Source: Chloroflexota bacterium
GTDB lineage: Bacteria; Chloroflexota; UBA11872
Direction of reading: 5' to 3'
Length of the DNA: 7,198 nt
Assembly (NCBI GenBank): GCA_026707185.1
Contig: JAPOXI010000068.1
Span: forward strand, 1 to 7,198
Below, piece by piece: positions 1 to 6,416 of this stretch. Positions within the stretch are counted from its first letter, which is position 1. Every line of letters starts with the position of its first letter. The notes below the pieces were generated by a model that was not told the DNA's origin, made no database searches, and saw nothing but the letters and a program-made list of their open reading frames with translations. The position numbers and the translations under genes are program-made.

Positions 1-81
1 TTGACCAGATTCTCGTTGGCCGCGTGCATAGGACTTGCACACAGGCTCCACGCCCACTCGACAGATGGCCGCTAGTCTCCG

Positions 82-96
82 CAAAATAGATTTTAT
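82..96 (+). promoter_or_regulatory. AT-rich patch upstream of the GNAT gene, possible -10 region
   Basis: A 15-base A/T-rich run stands out in otherwise GC-rich DNA, 30-44 bases before the ATG at 126. Its position suits a -10 region. I find no convincing TTGACA-like box at the right distance, so this is only a candidate. The rest of 1-125 shows no supported gene or structure. Confidence 0.2.
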
Positions 97-125
97 CCGG
101 TACGTGTTGGGAGGCCGCCCGGAGA

Positions 126-872
126 ATGAGCGGGGCTGTGCTGGCGAGTGCGACGGCGGAAGCCGCTGCCGATATTGATCTCAACGTCGCTCAGCGACAC
201 CAGCCCACGGCGGCAGGGCCAAAGCTCCGTCGCGCCCGACTGGAGGACAAGCGTTCCGCAGGTCATCTGCTGCGCGAAGCGCTGACTCCGGAACTGGCGG
301 ACGCTGTGTTTGGTCTCGGAGTCGAGGGGGCTTCCACGAGCTACCTGGAGCGACTCTTCGCTCGAACCGGGACGCTGTGGAGCTACGACCTCGTTACGTT
401 GGCCGAGGTCCACGGCCAGGTGGCCGGCATGGTGTCCCACGCGCCGTGGACGGAGCTGGCGCGACGCTACCGAGCCACGATGTTGGCCTACCTGCGCGTG
501 TACGGCCCGTGGCGGTTTTTCCGGCTGTTACCAAGGCTGCGGATGCTGATCGGCGCGAGCCCTCCCGTACCCGCGGATCATTGGTTCATTCCATACCTGG
601 CGGTGTTCCCAAAGCACCGGGGCAACGGCGTGGCCAAGGCCTTGCTTGCCCGTGTGCATCAAAGCGCGGATCGCCAATCGTCGGCCTGCAGCCTGTACGT
701 GCTGGCCGAAAACCGTGCCGCCTGTGAGTTTTACAAGCAGGCCGGCTACGTTGACAGCACCTGGGAGGAGTCCTCGCGACTCAAAGACCTTGCAGGTACA
801 CGCGGCCGTCTGCGCATGGATCGGCGGCTGACTGGCAACTCGAAGACGGCGGCGGACCCCGCCCAATCCTGA
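126..872 (+). CDS. GNAT-family N-acetyltransferase
   Basis: Predicted 248-residue cytosolic enzyme of the GNAT fold, which transfers an acetyl group from acetyl-CoA to an amine; the substrate cannot be read from the sequence. Motif A lies at residues 156-180 and contains the acetyl-CoA pyrophosphate loop R165-G-N-G-V-A170 (the R/Q-x-x-G-x-G/A pattern), following the beta strand PYLAVFP. Motif B is at 190-208, with LYVLAENRAACEFY and the typical ending QAGY. Residues 105-150 form an Arg/Leu/aromatic-rich insertion before motif A. The first 35 or so residues are Ala-rich and lie outside the recognisable domain. An in-frame TAG at 87 and no start codon between it and 126 make this ATG the earliest start. 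GGGAGG at 109-114 lies 11 nt upstream, rather far, and GGAG at 121-124 is too close, so a later start is possible. The gene is convergent with the oxygenase gene and shares no operon with its neighbours. Confidence 0.88.
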   Translation: MSGAVLASATAEAAADIDLNVAQRHQPTAAGPKLRRARLEDKRSAGHLLREALTPELADAVFGLGVEGASTSYLERLFARTGTLWSYDLVTLAEVHGQVAGMVSHAPWTELARRYRATMLAYLRVYGPWRFFRLLPRLRMLIGASPPVPADHWFIPYLAVFPKHRGNGVAKALLARVHQSADRQSSACSLYVLAENRAACEFYKQAGYVDSTWEESSRLKDLAGTRGRLRMDRRLTGNSKTAADPAQS

Positions 873-879
873 TTGACGT

Positions 880-899
880 GGCGCGGACTCGACAGCGCC
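880..899. repeat. Short inverted repeat in the convergent gap (GGCGC/GCGCC)
   Basis: Arms GGCGC (880-884) and GCGCC (895-899) enclose a 10-nt loop, starting 8 bases after the GNAT stop codon. The position suits a transcription end, but no run of T follows on either strand, so a standard intrinsic terminator is not supported. Confidence 0.3.
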
Positions 900-964
900 G
901 GCCGGCCAGGGTGTCGTCGTCCGGTCACATTCGCTAAGAGCCTGCCGACCGGTCTGGGACTGAA

Positions 965-981
965 GCGAAAGCCGGTTTCGC
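965..981. repeat. Hairpin-forming inverted repeat in the convergent gap
   Basis: GCGAAA (965-970), loop GCCGG, then TTTCGC (976-981): a perfect 6-bp stem with a 5-nt loop. It lies 36 bp beyond the stop codon of the leftward oxygenase gene and 93 bp beyond the GNAT gene. Neither strand has a U tract after the stem. It may be a transcription-end or mRNA 3'-end structure for one or both convergent genes, but chance is possible. Confidence 0.35.
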
Positions 982-1016
982 CGGGAGTCGTCAGGTCGCT
1001 GGCGCTCCGAGTCGAG

Positions 1017-2225
1017 CTACCACTTGGTGGATTCTTCAGCGTACACATGATCAGGCATCTTGTAGCTGATGCCGGCCTCGTCAAAGACCGACACTTCAAG
1101 CAACGACGTGAGACTGGTGTAGTTGGTCTGTTGCAGGTGCTTGTGAAAGAGCCGGCCCAACGTGCGTTCGATTCGGCCCTGCATGCGGAACCAGGGCAGT
1201 ACGCCGATCGTTGGGCTGCGCGGATATTTGAGCTTGTTCGCAAGGTCCTTGCCGATGAGCGCGCGGGATACCCGGTAGACGTACTTGGCAAGGTGGCGGC
1301 GCTGTTCGGGGTCGGTCAGGCCGATCAGCAGGGGGGCGGAGTTGATCAGTGAGTTCGCCATTGCGATGCACTCGAAGTCGGGCTCGGGCTCACAGATCCC
1401 GCCAATCTCGAAAATTCGCAGGGCTTCGGCTTCATCTCGGTACAAGATCGACTCGGGAATGCCCATCAGGTAGCCGCTATAGCGCCAGACCTGCATGAAG
1501 CTGGCGCGTTCTTCGTCGTCGTATACGGCGCCCAGGCTCTTCATGTGCTTAAGTAGTCGCGCGGAAAAGGCCGTAATGGCAAAGCCAAGGTGCGCGGCGC
1601 TCACGGGTTCGCCCAGTTCATCGAAGTCCCAATCGCCTGAGTTAGCGAGCAGGCGCCGAACCTGGGCGTGCACCATGCGAACTCGAACCGACAGCTTCCA
1701 GCCGTCGCCGCCCCGATCCATGCCACCCGGAACGAACATTTCGAGCATGTGGCGGTTGTTTTGCTTGAGGCGCCTGACTCCCTGCTCACGCAGCCGGCCA
1801 GTCGTAAAGAACGACTTGCTGATATTGGTCGCGAACCCTTCGACCAGCGTTCCTCCGACAAACGCCCCGAGGATGATCCTGGAATTGCGATGAAACATGC
1901 GCATCCCGGGGATCAGCGACGCCTCGTCCACCCAGGCGGGAGGGGTCTTCAAATCCTCAAAGAAGTCGCGGACTTCGCGCGGCGCATCAGCCAGCGCGCT
2001 CTCGTCATCCAGATTGTCCATGGCGGCCTGAACAATCCGCCACGATTCTCGCGGGCCGAGTTCTTCCAGCGCGGCCATCATTGCGTCGGCGATCGGATCG
2101 CCGACGTGCGTGTGGGCGACGTAGTTGGCGGCTACCTTGGCATCGAGCGCACGCGCCCTGGCGTAACCATCGCGATAGCAGGTTGGTAGATCCGCCCCAG
2201 CAGCTCGCGAAGTCCCAGGATCCAT
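1017..2225 (-). CDS. DUF2236 (MpaB / latex-clearing-protein-like) haem oxygenase family protein
   Basis: A 402-residue, mostly helical protein of the DUF2236 family, which includes fungal MpaB (oxidative cleavage of a farnesyl chain) and actinobacterial latex clearing protein Lcp (cleavage of polyisoprene), both b-type haem proteins. Visible hallmarks are GAFVGGTLVEGFA at 120-132, TTGRLREQGVRRL at 141-153, the haem-ligand motif RVRMVHAQVRR at 181-191 (H186) and the WRYSGYLMGIPES block at 247-259. R152 and H186 are 34 residues apart, the same as Arg164 and His198 of Lcp from strain K30 as I recall them. The Lcp Thr168 position is N156 here. No signal peptide is evident, unlike secreted Lcp, so it is probably cytosolic or membrane-associated. 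The ATG at 2225 lies 9 bp after the stop of the MMPL gene with no clear Shine-Dalgarno sequence, which suggests co-transcription and coupled translation. The substrate is unknown. Confidence 0.85.
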   Translation of the reverse strand: MDPGTSRAAGADLPTCYRDGYARARALDAKVAANYVAHTHVGDPIADAMMAALEELGPRESWRIVQAAMDNLDDESALADAPREVRDFFEDLKTPPAWVDEASLIPGMRMFHRNSRIILGAFVGGTLVEGFATNISKSFFTTGRLREQGVRRLKQNNRHMLEMFVPGGMDRGGDGWKLSVRVRMVHAQVRRLLANSGDWDFDELGEPVSAAHLGFAITAFSARLLKHMKSLGAVYDDEERASFMQVWRYSGYLMGIPESILYRDEAEALRIFEIGGICEPEPDFECIAMANSLINSAPLLIGLTDPEQRRHLAKYVYRVSRALIGKDLANKLKYPRSPTIGVLPWFRMQGRIERTLGRLFHKHLQQTNYTSLTSLLEVSVFDEAGISYKMPDHVYAEESTKW

Positions 2226-2234
2226 ATCGCGGAC

Positions 2235-4421
2235 TTATTCGTCCTCGGCGGGTTCAACCCTCACGTCGGGTAGCCAGCGCAGGAAAGATGGCAAGTACCA
2301 GTTGCGCTTGCCCAGTACCTCCATGCTAGCCGGAACCAATACGGATCGGACGAGGGTTGCGTCGAGGAATACGGCGACGGCCAAGCCGAAGCCGACCTGT
2401 TGGTTGATGATGGTTTCGCCCAGCGCAAAGCCGCCGAATACAGCGACCATGATCAGAGCCGCCCCGGTAATGATCCCGGCGGTCGAGCGCAGCCCGTACG
2501 CCACCGCCTCGGCGTTGTCGCCGGTGTGGTCGTAGCGTTCGCGGATGCGGCTCAACAGGAATACGTGGTAGTCCATGGAGAGTCCGAACAGGATGGAAAA
2601 CAGGAACAGTGGGATCCAGGCGTCCACGACTTCCGCGTGGCGGAAACCCAGCAGTTCCGTCGCCACGCCCTTCTGGAAGACCAGGACCAGCAACCCGTAG
2701 GAGGCGCCCACGGACAGCAGGTTCATGATGACGGCCTTGATCGGGATGACGATCGAGCGGAAGACCAGCATCAGCACGATGAAGCTGAATCCGAGGACGA
2801 ACAGGAATACGAAGGGCGTGTAGATCTCAACGATTTCGAATACGTCGGCCGTGATAGCCGTCACGCCGCCGACCAGGACATTCGCTGAGACGCCTTCGAA
2901 CGCCGCCGGTATGTACTCGTCGCGCAAAGCCGTGACGGCGTCAACTGCAGCCTGGCTGCTGGACTCCCCGTGGATGACCAGCGTCAAGAGCGCAAGGTCA
3001 CCCGCTTCGTTGACGGTTGGAACCGGAGGAATAGGGAATCTTGGGTCATTGCTGAGGGCAGCCTGCAGACGCTGTACGGCGCCCTGGACCTCGGGGCTGT
3101 TGACGTTGCCGTCGATGACGACTTCGACCGGATTGACGATGCCGAATGAGAAGTTCTCTTCGAGGACATAAAAGGCCTCGCGACTCTGCGTGCCCTCCGG
3201 GAAAGCATCGACACCGCTCAGGCCGGTCTTGATGTCGAAGTAGAAGACCGTCAACACGATCATGGGCACCGCGATGGCGAGGATGCTGATGATCGGGAAG
3301 CCCATGACTTTCTCGGTGATGAACTCCCAGAACCCCGCCTTTGAATGGTCGGGGCTGGTCACCTTGAAGCGGCCGAGCAAGGGCACGGGCAACAGGTTCA
3401 CCCTGGGCCCAAGCAGGGCCAGCACAGCCGGGAGGAGCGTGAGCGTGGCCGCCAGGGCAACGGCCACGACCAGGATGGCGCCGATGGCCAGGGACTGGAA
3501 GAAGAGGAATGGGACGATCAGCATTCCGCAGATGGCAATCATGACGGTGACGCCGCTGAACAGGACGGTACGGCCGGCCGTCGAGCCGGCGCGCTCGGCC
3601 GCCTCGAGCCTGTCCAGGCCTCGGTCCATTTCCTCGCGGAAGCGGGCGATGATGAGCAGCGAATAGTCGATGCCAACGGCCAGGCCGATCATCGTGACCA
3701 TCAGCGTGACGAAGAACACCAGCTGAAACGCCTGGCCAATCAAGGCAACCAGGCCGAGGGCAATGACGATGGCGACGATGGCGAGGCCAATAGGCGCAAG
3801 TGCGGCGACCAGCGATCCAAACAGCGCTACGAGGATGAGCAGGGCCACGGGAATGCCGAAGCGTTCGCCCTGCTCCAGGTCATGCAACGCCAGCTCGTTC
3901 TGCTCAACGGAAATGCTGGCTCTGCCGCTCGTCAGCACGCGGAAGCCGTCCACCCCGTCGGCTGCCTCGACGATGTCCAGGATGTGCTCGGCATGCCCCT
4001 CGGCCTCGTTGAGGTCGCCGGCAAGCCGGAACGGCATGAGGGTGGTCCTGCGATCCGGCGATACTTGGCGCTCGTCACCGGTCAGGTAGTAGTTCAGGCC
4101 GGCCGTGACTGCGTCAGGGCCAAGGGCAACAATCTGTCCAAATACCGTCTCGACTTTGGTCTTGAACGCGGGATCGTCGACGGTCAGATTCTCGGACTGG
4201 ACGATTACGATTTCCGTTATGGGTTCAGGGCCTCGGAGCCTGTCTTCCAGCAGTTCCGCCGCCTGCTGCGATCGTGCACCGGATCCTAGTTTCAGTTCAG
4301 TGGTCGTGGCGCTGTCGAGGAACACCTGACTCAGACCGCCCGCAACAACGGCGAGCACAAGCCAGACTGCCAGCGTGACGAGCGGCCGCCGGGCGCTTAT
4401 GCGGGCCAGATATCCAGTCAA
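2235..4421 (-). CDS. MMPL-type RND transporter
   Basis: A 728-residue inner-membrane, proton-driven transporter of the MMPL branch of the RND superfamily; characterised members export lipids or lipid-linked compounds. The layout is the usual duplicated RND fold: TM1 at about 13-35, a large outer loop at about 36-187, TM2-6 at about 188-337, TM7 at about 373-393, a second outer loop at about 395-530, and TM8-12 at about 533-700. The proton-relay Asp-Tyr pairs are present in both halves: GIDYSLL (D252, Y253) in TM4 and GLSMDYHVFLL (D617, Y618) in TM10. Near the C-terminus, DATLVRSVLVPA and GKRNWYLP are typical of the family. The start is TTG at 4421: an in-frame TAA at 4425-4427 excludes anything earlier, and a strong GGAGGGAG site sits 7 nt upstream. 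Length is near that of compact MMPL proteins, without the long C-terminal tail of mycobacterial MmpL3. It is the first gene of an operon with the DUF2236 gene. The cargo cannot be inferred with confidence. Confidence 0.93.
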   Translation of the reverse strand: MTGYLARISARRPLVTLAVWLVLAVVAGGLSQVFLDSATTTELKLGSGARSQQAAELLEDRLRGPEPITEIVIVQSENLTVDDPAFKTKVETVFGQIVALGPDAVTAGLNYYLTGDERQVSPDRRTTLMPFRLAGDLNEAEGHAEHILDIVEAADGVDGFRVLTSGRASISVEQNELALHDLEQGERFGIPVALLILVALFGSLVAALAPIGLAIVAIVIALGLVALIGQAFQLVFFVTLMVTMIGLAVGIDYSLLIIARFREEMDRGLDRLEAAERAGSTAGRTVLFSGVTVMIAICGMLIVPFLFFQSLAIGAILVVAVALAATLTLLPAVLALLGPRVNLLPVPLLGRFKVTSPDHSKAGFWEFITEKVMGFPIISILAIAVPMIVLTVFYFDIKTGLSGVDAFPEGTQSREAFYVLEENFSFGIVNPVEVVIDGNVNSPEVQGAVQRLQAALSNDPRFPIPPVPTVNEAGDLALLTLVIHGESSSQAAVDAVTALRDEYIPAAFEGVSANVLVGGVTAITADVFEIVEIYTPFVFLFVLGFSFIVLMLVFRSIVIPIKAVIMNLLSVGASYGLLVLVFQKGVATELLGFRHAEVVDAWIPLFLFSILFGLSMDYHVFLLSRIRERYDHTGDNAEAVAYGLRSTAGIITGAALIMVAVFGGFALGETIINQQVGFGLAVAVFLDATLVRSVLVPASMEVLGKRNWYLPSFLRWLPDVRVEPAEDE

Positions 4422-4428
4422 GGCTTAA

Positions 4429-4436
4429 CTCCCTCC
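4429..4436 (-). promoter_or_regulatory. Strong ribosome binding site fixing a TTG start for the MMPL gene
   Basis: On the minus strand the octamer GGAGGGAG is followed by 7 nt and then TTG at 4421. With the in-frame TAA at 4425-4427 it fixes the MMPL start as TTG. A tiny in-frame-shifted reading frame (ATG at 4438, ending MEGVKP) stops at the TGA of the same TTGA tetranucleotide. Confidence 0.75.
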
Positions 4437-4584
4437 ATGCAACGACCGGTGACGAAAAAACTGCTGGCCGTTCGGTATCGCGCGACGGATTTCGACAGAT
4501 GCCAATCCGCCTGAGCGGCACGTCCGGAAGACGCTGTGTCCACGTTGACCCTCGTCCGCCCGGTTTGGAGAGGAGACTGGCGGC

Positions 4585-4613
4585 AATATACAGCCCGTAG
4601 AATCACTTTTCAC
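4585..4613 (-). promoter_or_regulatory. Candidate promoter of the MMPL-oxygenase operon
   Basis: On the minus strand a -35-like GTGAAA (4608-4613; 4 of 6 matches to TTGACA) is separated by 17 nt from TATATT (4585-4590; 5 of 6 matches to TATAAT), which is preceded directly by TG. Transcription would start near 4578 and give a leader of about 155 nt before the TTG at 4421. It is the best sigma70-like match I see in the gap, but this is a by-eye call. Confidence 0.3.
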
Positions 4614-4624
4614 GACACGACACG
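4611..4624. repeat. Micro-repeat, CACGA x 2.8
   Basis: CACGACACGACACG is nearly three copies of a 5-base unit and overlaps the -35 box of the candidate promoter. It may be a regulator contact site or a chance slip-repeat. Confidence 0.35.
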
Positions 4625-4652
4625 TAGCGCTTGGAACCCTGGGCATCGTCCG

Positions 4653-4678
4653 CACATGACCGTTACGACCAACATGTG
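4653..4678. repeat. Inverted repeat CACATG-N14-CATGTG, possible operator
   Basis: Perfect 6-bp arms at 4653-4658 and 4673-4678 are separated by 14 nt, a 20-bp centre-to-centre distance. This would place both half-sites on the same DNA face for a dimeric repressor or activator. It lies 40 bp upstream of the candidate -35 box of the MMPL operon and about 80 bp beyond the end of the ABC operon. Arms this short occur by chance, and no regulator gene is nearby. Confidence 0.25.
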
Positions 4679-4755
4679 AGGTTATCAGCGTGCAAGCGCG
4701 GCTACCGAATTCGCCAGGACCCTTCAGGCTGCGGGCATCTGCCTGTCGCCAAATA

Positions 4756-5589
4756 TCAGGTGTAGAGCCCAATGACGCCGCGACGAGCGGCTGCGCGGTC
4801 GGCGCGCCTAAACATGACGATGCCGCCCAGCACCGCAAGCATCGCGCTGCACCCAGCGACGGCAAGGTCCACAGCGAGCGGCGCAATCGTCGGCGTTCCA
4901 AGAACCAGGTGGCGCAGGGCGTCGAGCACATACGTGTGCGGAAACGCGTAGCTCAGCCAGCGGACGGACCACGGCAGGATGGTGATTGGAAAGACCGTAC
5001 CGGCCAACGCCAGGAGGAGGCCGCTCACGATGGCGTCGGCGGCCCACGAGCGCGTGGCCAGGAACACACTGCCGAACACAAGACCAAGCCCCCAAAATGT
5101 CGCCAGCCCAAATAGCAGTGGAACGACAGCCAACACGGAGACCGACTGCGTCGACGGACCAAAGAACAGGAACGCTAACGCGATGATGATGGCGCCTTCG
5201 ACCACCGCATCCACCAGCGTCGCGAGGGACGCTCCGAGACACATGGCCCACCGTGGGGCTGGCGTCGTCCAGAGGGCGGGCAGGATCCCGACGCGATTCG
5301 AATTTGCGAGATAGTGGATGGTGGCCCCCATGGGCCGGATGGCCGCATTGATGACCACGAGACCAACGGCGGCGAAGGCGACGAAGTCGCGGCCACCGCC
5401 GCTGGCCGCGAACCCCTCGGAACCGTAGGCCCGACTCATCAGCAGAATGGGCGCGAGGAAGAGGAAGGCTGTGACCATGCGAGCAGCCCACACGATGCGA
5501 AAGCGATTGTGTTCGCGCCACACCTGGGCGAACGCGGCCAGCACTACGGCGGCTACGCGACCAGCGCGCTGAACCTCAGAGGGCCTCAA
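4756..5589 (-). CDS. ABC-2 type exporter, second permease subunit
   Basis: A 277-residue integral-membrane protein with six predicted transmembrane segments (about 36-55, 69-93, 119-143, 151-178, 184-207, 236-260, counted from the start chosen here), the ABC-2 permease layout. Family-like features are the segment NRVGILPALWTTPAPRW at 98-114, which fits the coupling-helix region, and FPITILPW at 200-207 followed by FPHTYVLDALRH at 216-227. The C-terminal tail RRADRAAARRG mirrors RRFDRDARQRG of the upstream permease, marking the two as paralogues. I chose TTG at 5589: GAGGG (5594-5598 on the minus strand) lies 4 nt upstream, and the overlap with the upstream gene falls to 14 bp. The longest frame begins at GTG 5649, but that adds a 20-residue non-hydrophobic extension, has no ribosome site and overlaps by 74 bp. 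The subunit probably pairs with the upstream permease and shares its ATPase. Substrate unknown. Confidence 0.85.
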   Translation of the reverse strand: MRPSEVQRAGRVAAVVLAAFAQVWREHNRFRIVWAARMVTAFLFLAPILLMSRAYGSEGFAASGGGRDFVAFAAVGLVVINAAIRPMGATIHYLANSNRVGILPALWTTPAPRWAMCLGASLATLVDAVVEGAIIIALAFLFFGPSTQSVSVLAVVPLLFGLATFWGLGLVFGSVFLATRSWAADAIVSGLLLALAGTVFPITILPWSVRWLSYAFPHTYVLDALRHLVLGTPTIAPLAVDLAVAGCSAMLAVLGGIVMFRRADRAAARRGVIGLYT

Positions 5590-6409
5590 GATGCCCTCGC
5601 TGGCGGGCGTCGCGGTCGAATCGTCTGAACAGCCACATCCCGCAGACACCGAAGACGAGTCCGAGACCGAGTAACGCCGCGACCGACGCCCACGCGGCCG
5701 TGGGGTCGTTGAAGACGAGCGTTGCCCGGAGCCCGCGGATCAGCCAGGTCGGAGGAAGCAGGTTGCCGACTACCTGGGCCCAGTCGGGAAGCACGGTTGT
5801 CGGATAGGCCGGGCCTGCCAGGATTCCCATGCCCATCAGGATTGCCTGCACCAGCGTCATGCCGGCGCGCGCCCGCAGAACAACCGCGGCCCAGATGAGA
5901 CCGAAGGACCCGACGGCGAAGGTCGACGCGGTAAGGACGGCGATCAACGGCAAGGGATCAAGGCTGACCGGGAACCTGAGGATGGCCCAGGCCACGGCGA
6001 AGGCGATGAAGGTCCGTGCCATGCCAACCAACATTCCAGAGGTACCCAAGCCTGCAACCCGAGCCAGCAAGCTGGTCGGAGTCGACCAGATCGAGCCGAG
6101 CGTGCCTGAAAGGCGCTGGGCCTCGAGGACGAATCCGACGTTCGCTCCGGTCTGCGTCGACCAGATCATGGCCGTCGCCCCGATCACGACGTAGGCCATG
6201 TAGTTGTCGGTACCGGCAAGATCAACGAAGGTCTCAATGTGCCTGGCACCGGGCCCAACCAGCGCAACCGCCGCAAACGCCATGGGAAGTACGGCAAAGG
6301 TGGCCAGCCAGGCGCTGCTGACCAAGAAGAATGGCTCGCGCTGCTTCATCCGCCAGCTCAAGCTGGTCAGTTGCAGCATTGCGGCCGCGTTCGCCCAAGC
6401 GAATCTCAC
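5576..6409 (-). CDS. ABC-2 type exporter, first permease subunit
   Basis: A 277-residue inner-membrane protein with six predicted transmembrane segments (about 26-50, 71-92, 123-145, 155-180, 187-208, 238-262), typical of ABC-2 permeases. Between TM2 and TM3 is LSGTLGSIWSTPTS (100-113), the conserved cytosolic segment that contacts the ATPase. GPAYPTTVLPDW (199-210) and LLPPTWLIRGLR (217-228) match the family pattern after TM5. GTG at 6409 is preferred: it follows the ATPase stop by 7 bp, with the AGG of TAGGTTGGGC (overlapping that stop) as a modest ribosome site. The longest frame starts at TTG 6442, overlaps the ATPase gene by 26 bp and lacks a ribosome site. A third option is ATG at 6379. 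Position directly after the ATPase gene and paralogy with the next permease argue for a heterodimeric exporter. The transported compound is unknown; drug, lipid or polysaccharide export are all possible. Confidence 0.86.
   Translation of the reverse strand: MRFAWANAAAMLQLTSLSWRMKQREPFFLVSSAWLATFAVLPMAFAAVALVGPGARHIETFVDLAGTDNYMAYVVIGATAMIWSTQTGANVGFVLEAQRLSGTLGSIWSTPTSLLARVAGLGTSGMLVGMARTFIAFAVAWAILRFPVSLDPLPLIAVLTASTFAVGSFGLIWAAVVLRARAGMTLVQAILMGMGILAGPAYPTTVLPDWAQVVGNLLPPTWLIRGLRATLVFNDPTAAWASVAALLGLGLVFGVCGMWLFRRFDRDARQRGHLEAL
5594..5598 (-). promoter_or_regulatory. Ribosome binding site supporting the TTG 5589 start
   Basis: GAGGG on the minus strand, 4 nt before TTG at 5589 and inside the 3' end of the upstream permease gene. 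The spacing is slightly short. It favours the 277-residue form over the longer GTG 5649 form and fits translational coupling. Confidence 0.45.
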
Positions 6410-6416
6410 GCCCAAC

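Larger units (their letters stand above)
4422..4755. other. 334-bp non-coding gap between the two leftward operons
   Basis: No reading frame here has family features or a supported start; open frames crossing it run on as antisense or frame-shifted shadows of the adjacent genes. It should hold the end of the ABC-exporter transcript and the promoter and leader of the MMPL operon. Besides the elements listed separately, CAGGC (4725-4729) and GCCTG (4741-4745) can pair as a weak 5-bp stem just beyond the permease stop, but without a U tract. Confidence 0.6.

Noticed and set aside
1..75. Gene fragments at the left edge: an open plus frame ending at TAG 73-75, and a minus-strand ATG at 29 reading MHAANENLV
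   Set aside because: Too short to judge. The minus-strand ATG could open a divergent gene running off the window, but it has no clear ribosome site and nine residues carry no family signal.
93..440. Minus-strand frame of 115 codons opposite the GNAT gene
   Set aside because: No recognisable domain, and it lies antisense to a gene with intact GNAT motifs A and B.
3345..4289. Long plus-strand open frame (314 codons) opposite the MMPL gene
   Set aside because: It is rich in His, Gln, Asp and Gly with no domain or membrane pattern, as expected for the antisense of a hydrophobic GC-rich gene. The MMPL gene on the other strand has clear family motifs.
4725..4745. CAGGC/GCCTG stem downstream of the ABC operon as an intrinsic terminator
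   Set aside because: Only a 5-bp stem with an 11-nt loop and no run of U after it in the leftward direction.
4425..4931. Minus-strand frame of 168 codons across the inter-operon gap
   Set aside because: Its first half overlaps the end of the permease gene in another frame, its composition is Arg/Ser/Cys-rich, and no start with a ribosome site is visible. Its stop at 4425 only serves to bound the MMPL start.
4808..5521. Minus-strand 237-codon frame inside the second permease gene
   Set aside because: An Arg/His-rich frame-shifted shadow of the permease, which itself has proper transmembrane segments and family motifs.
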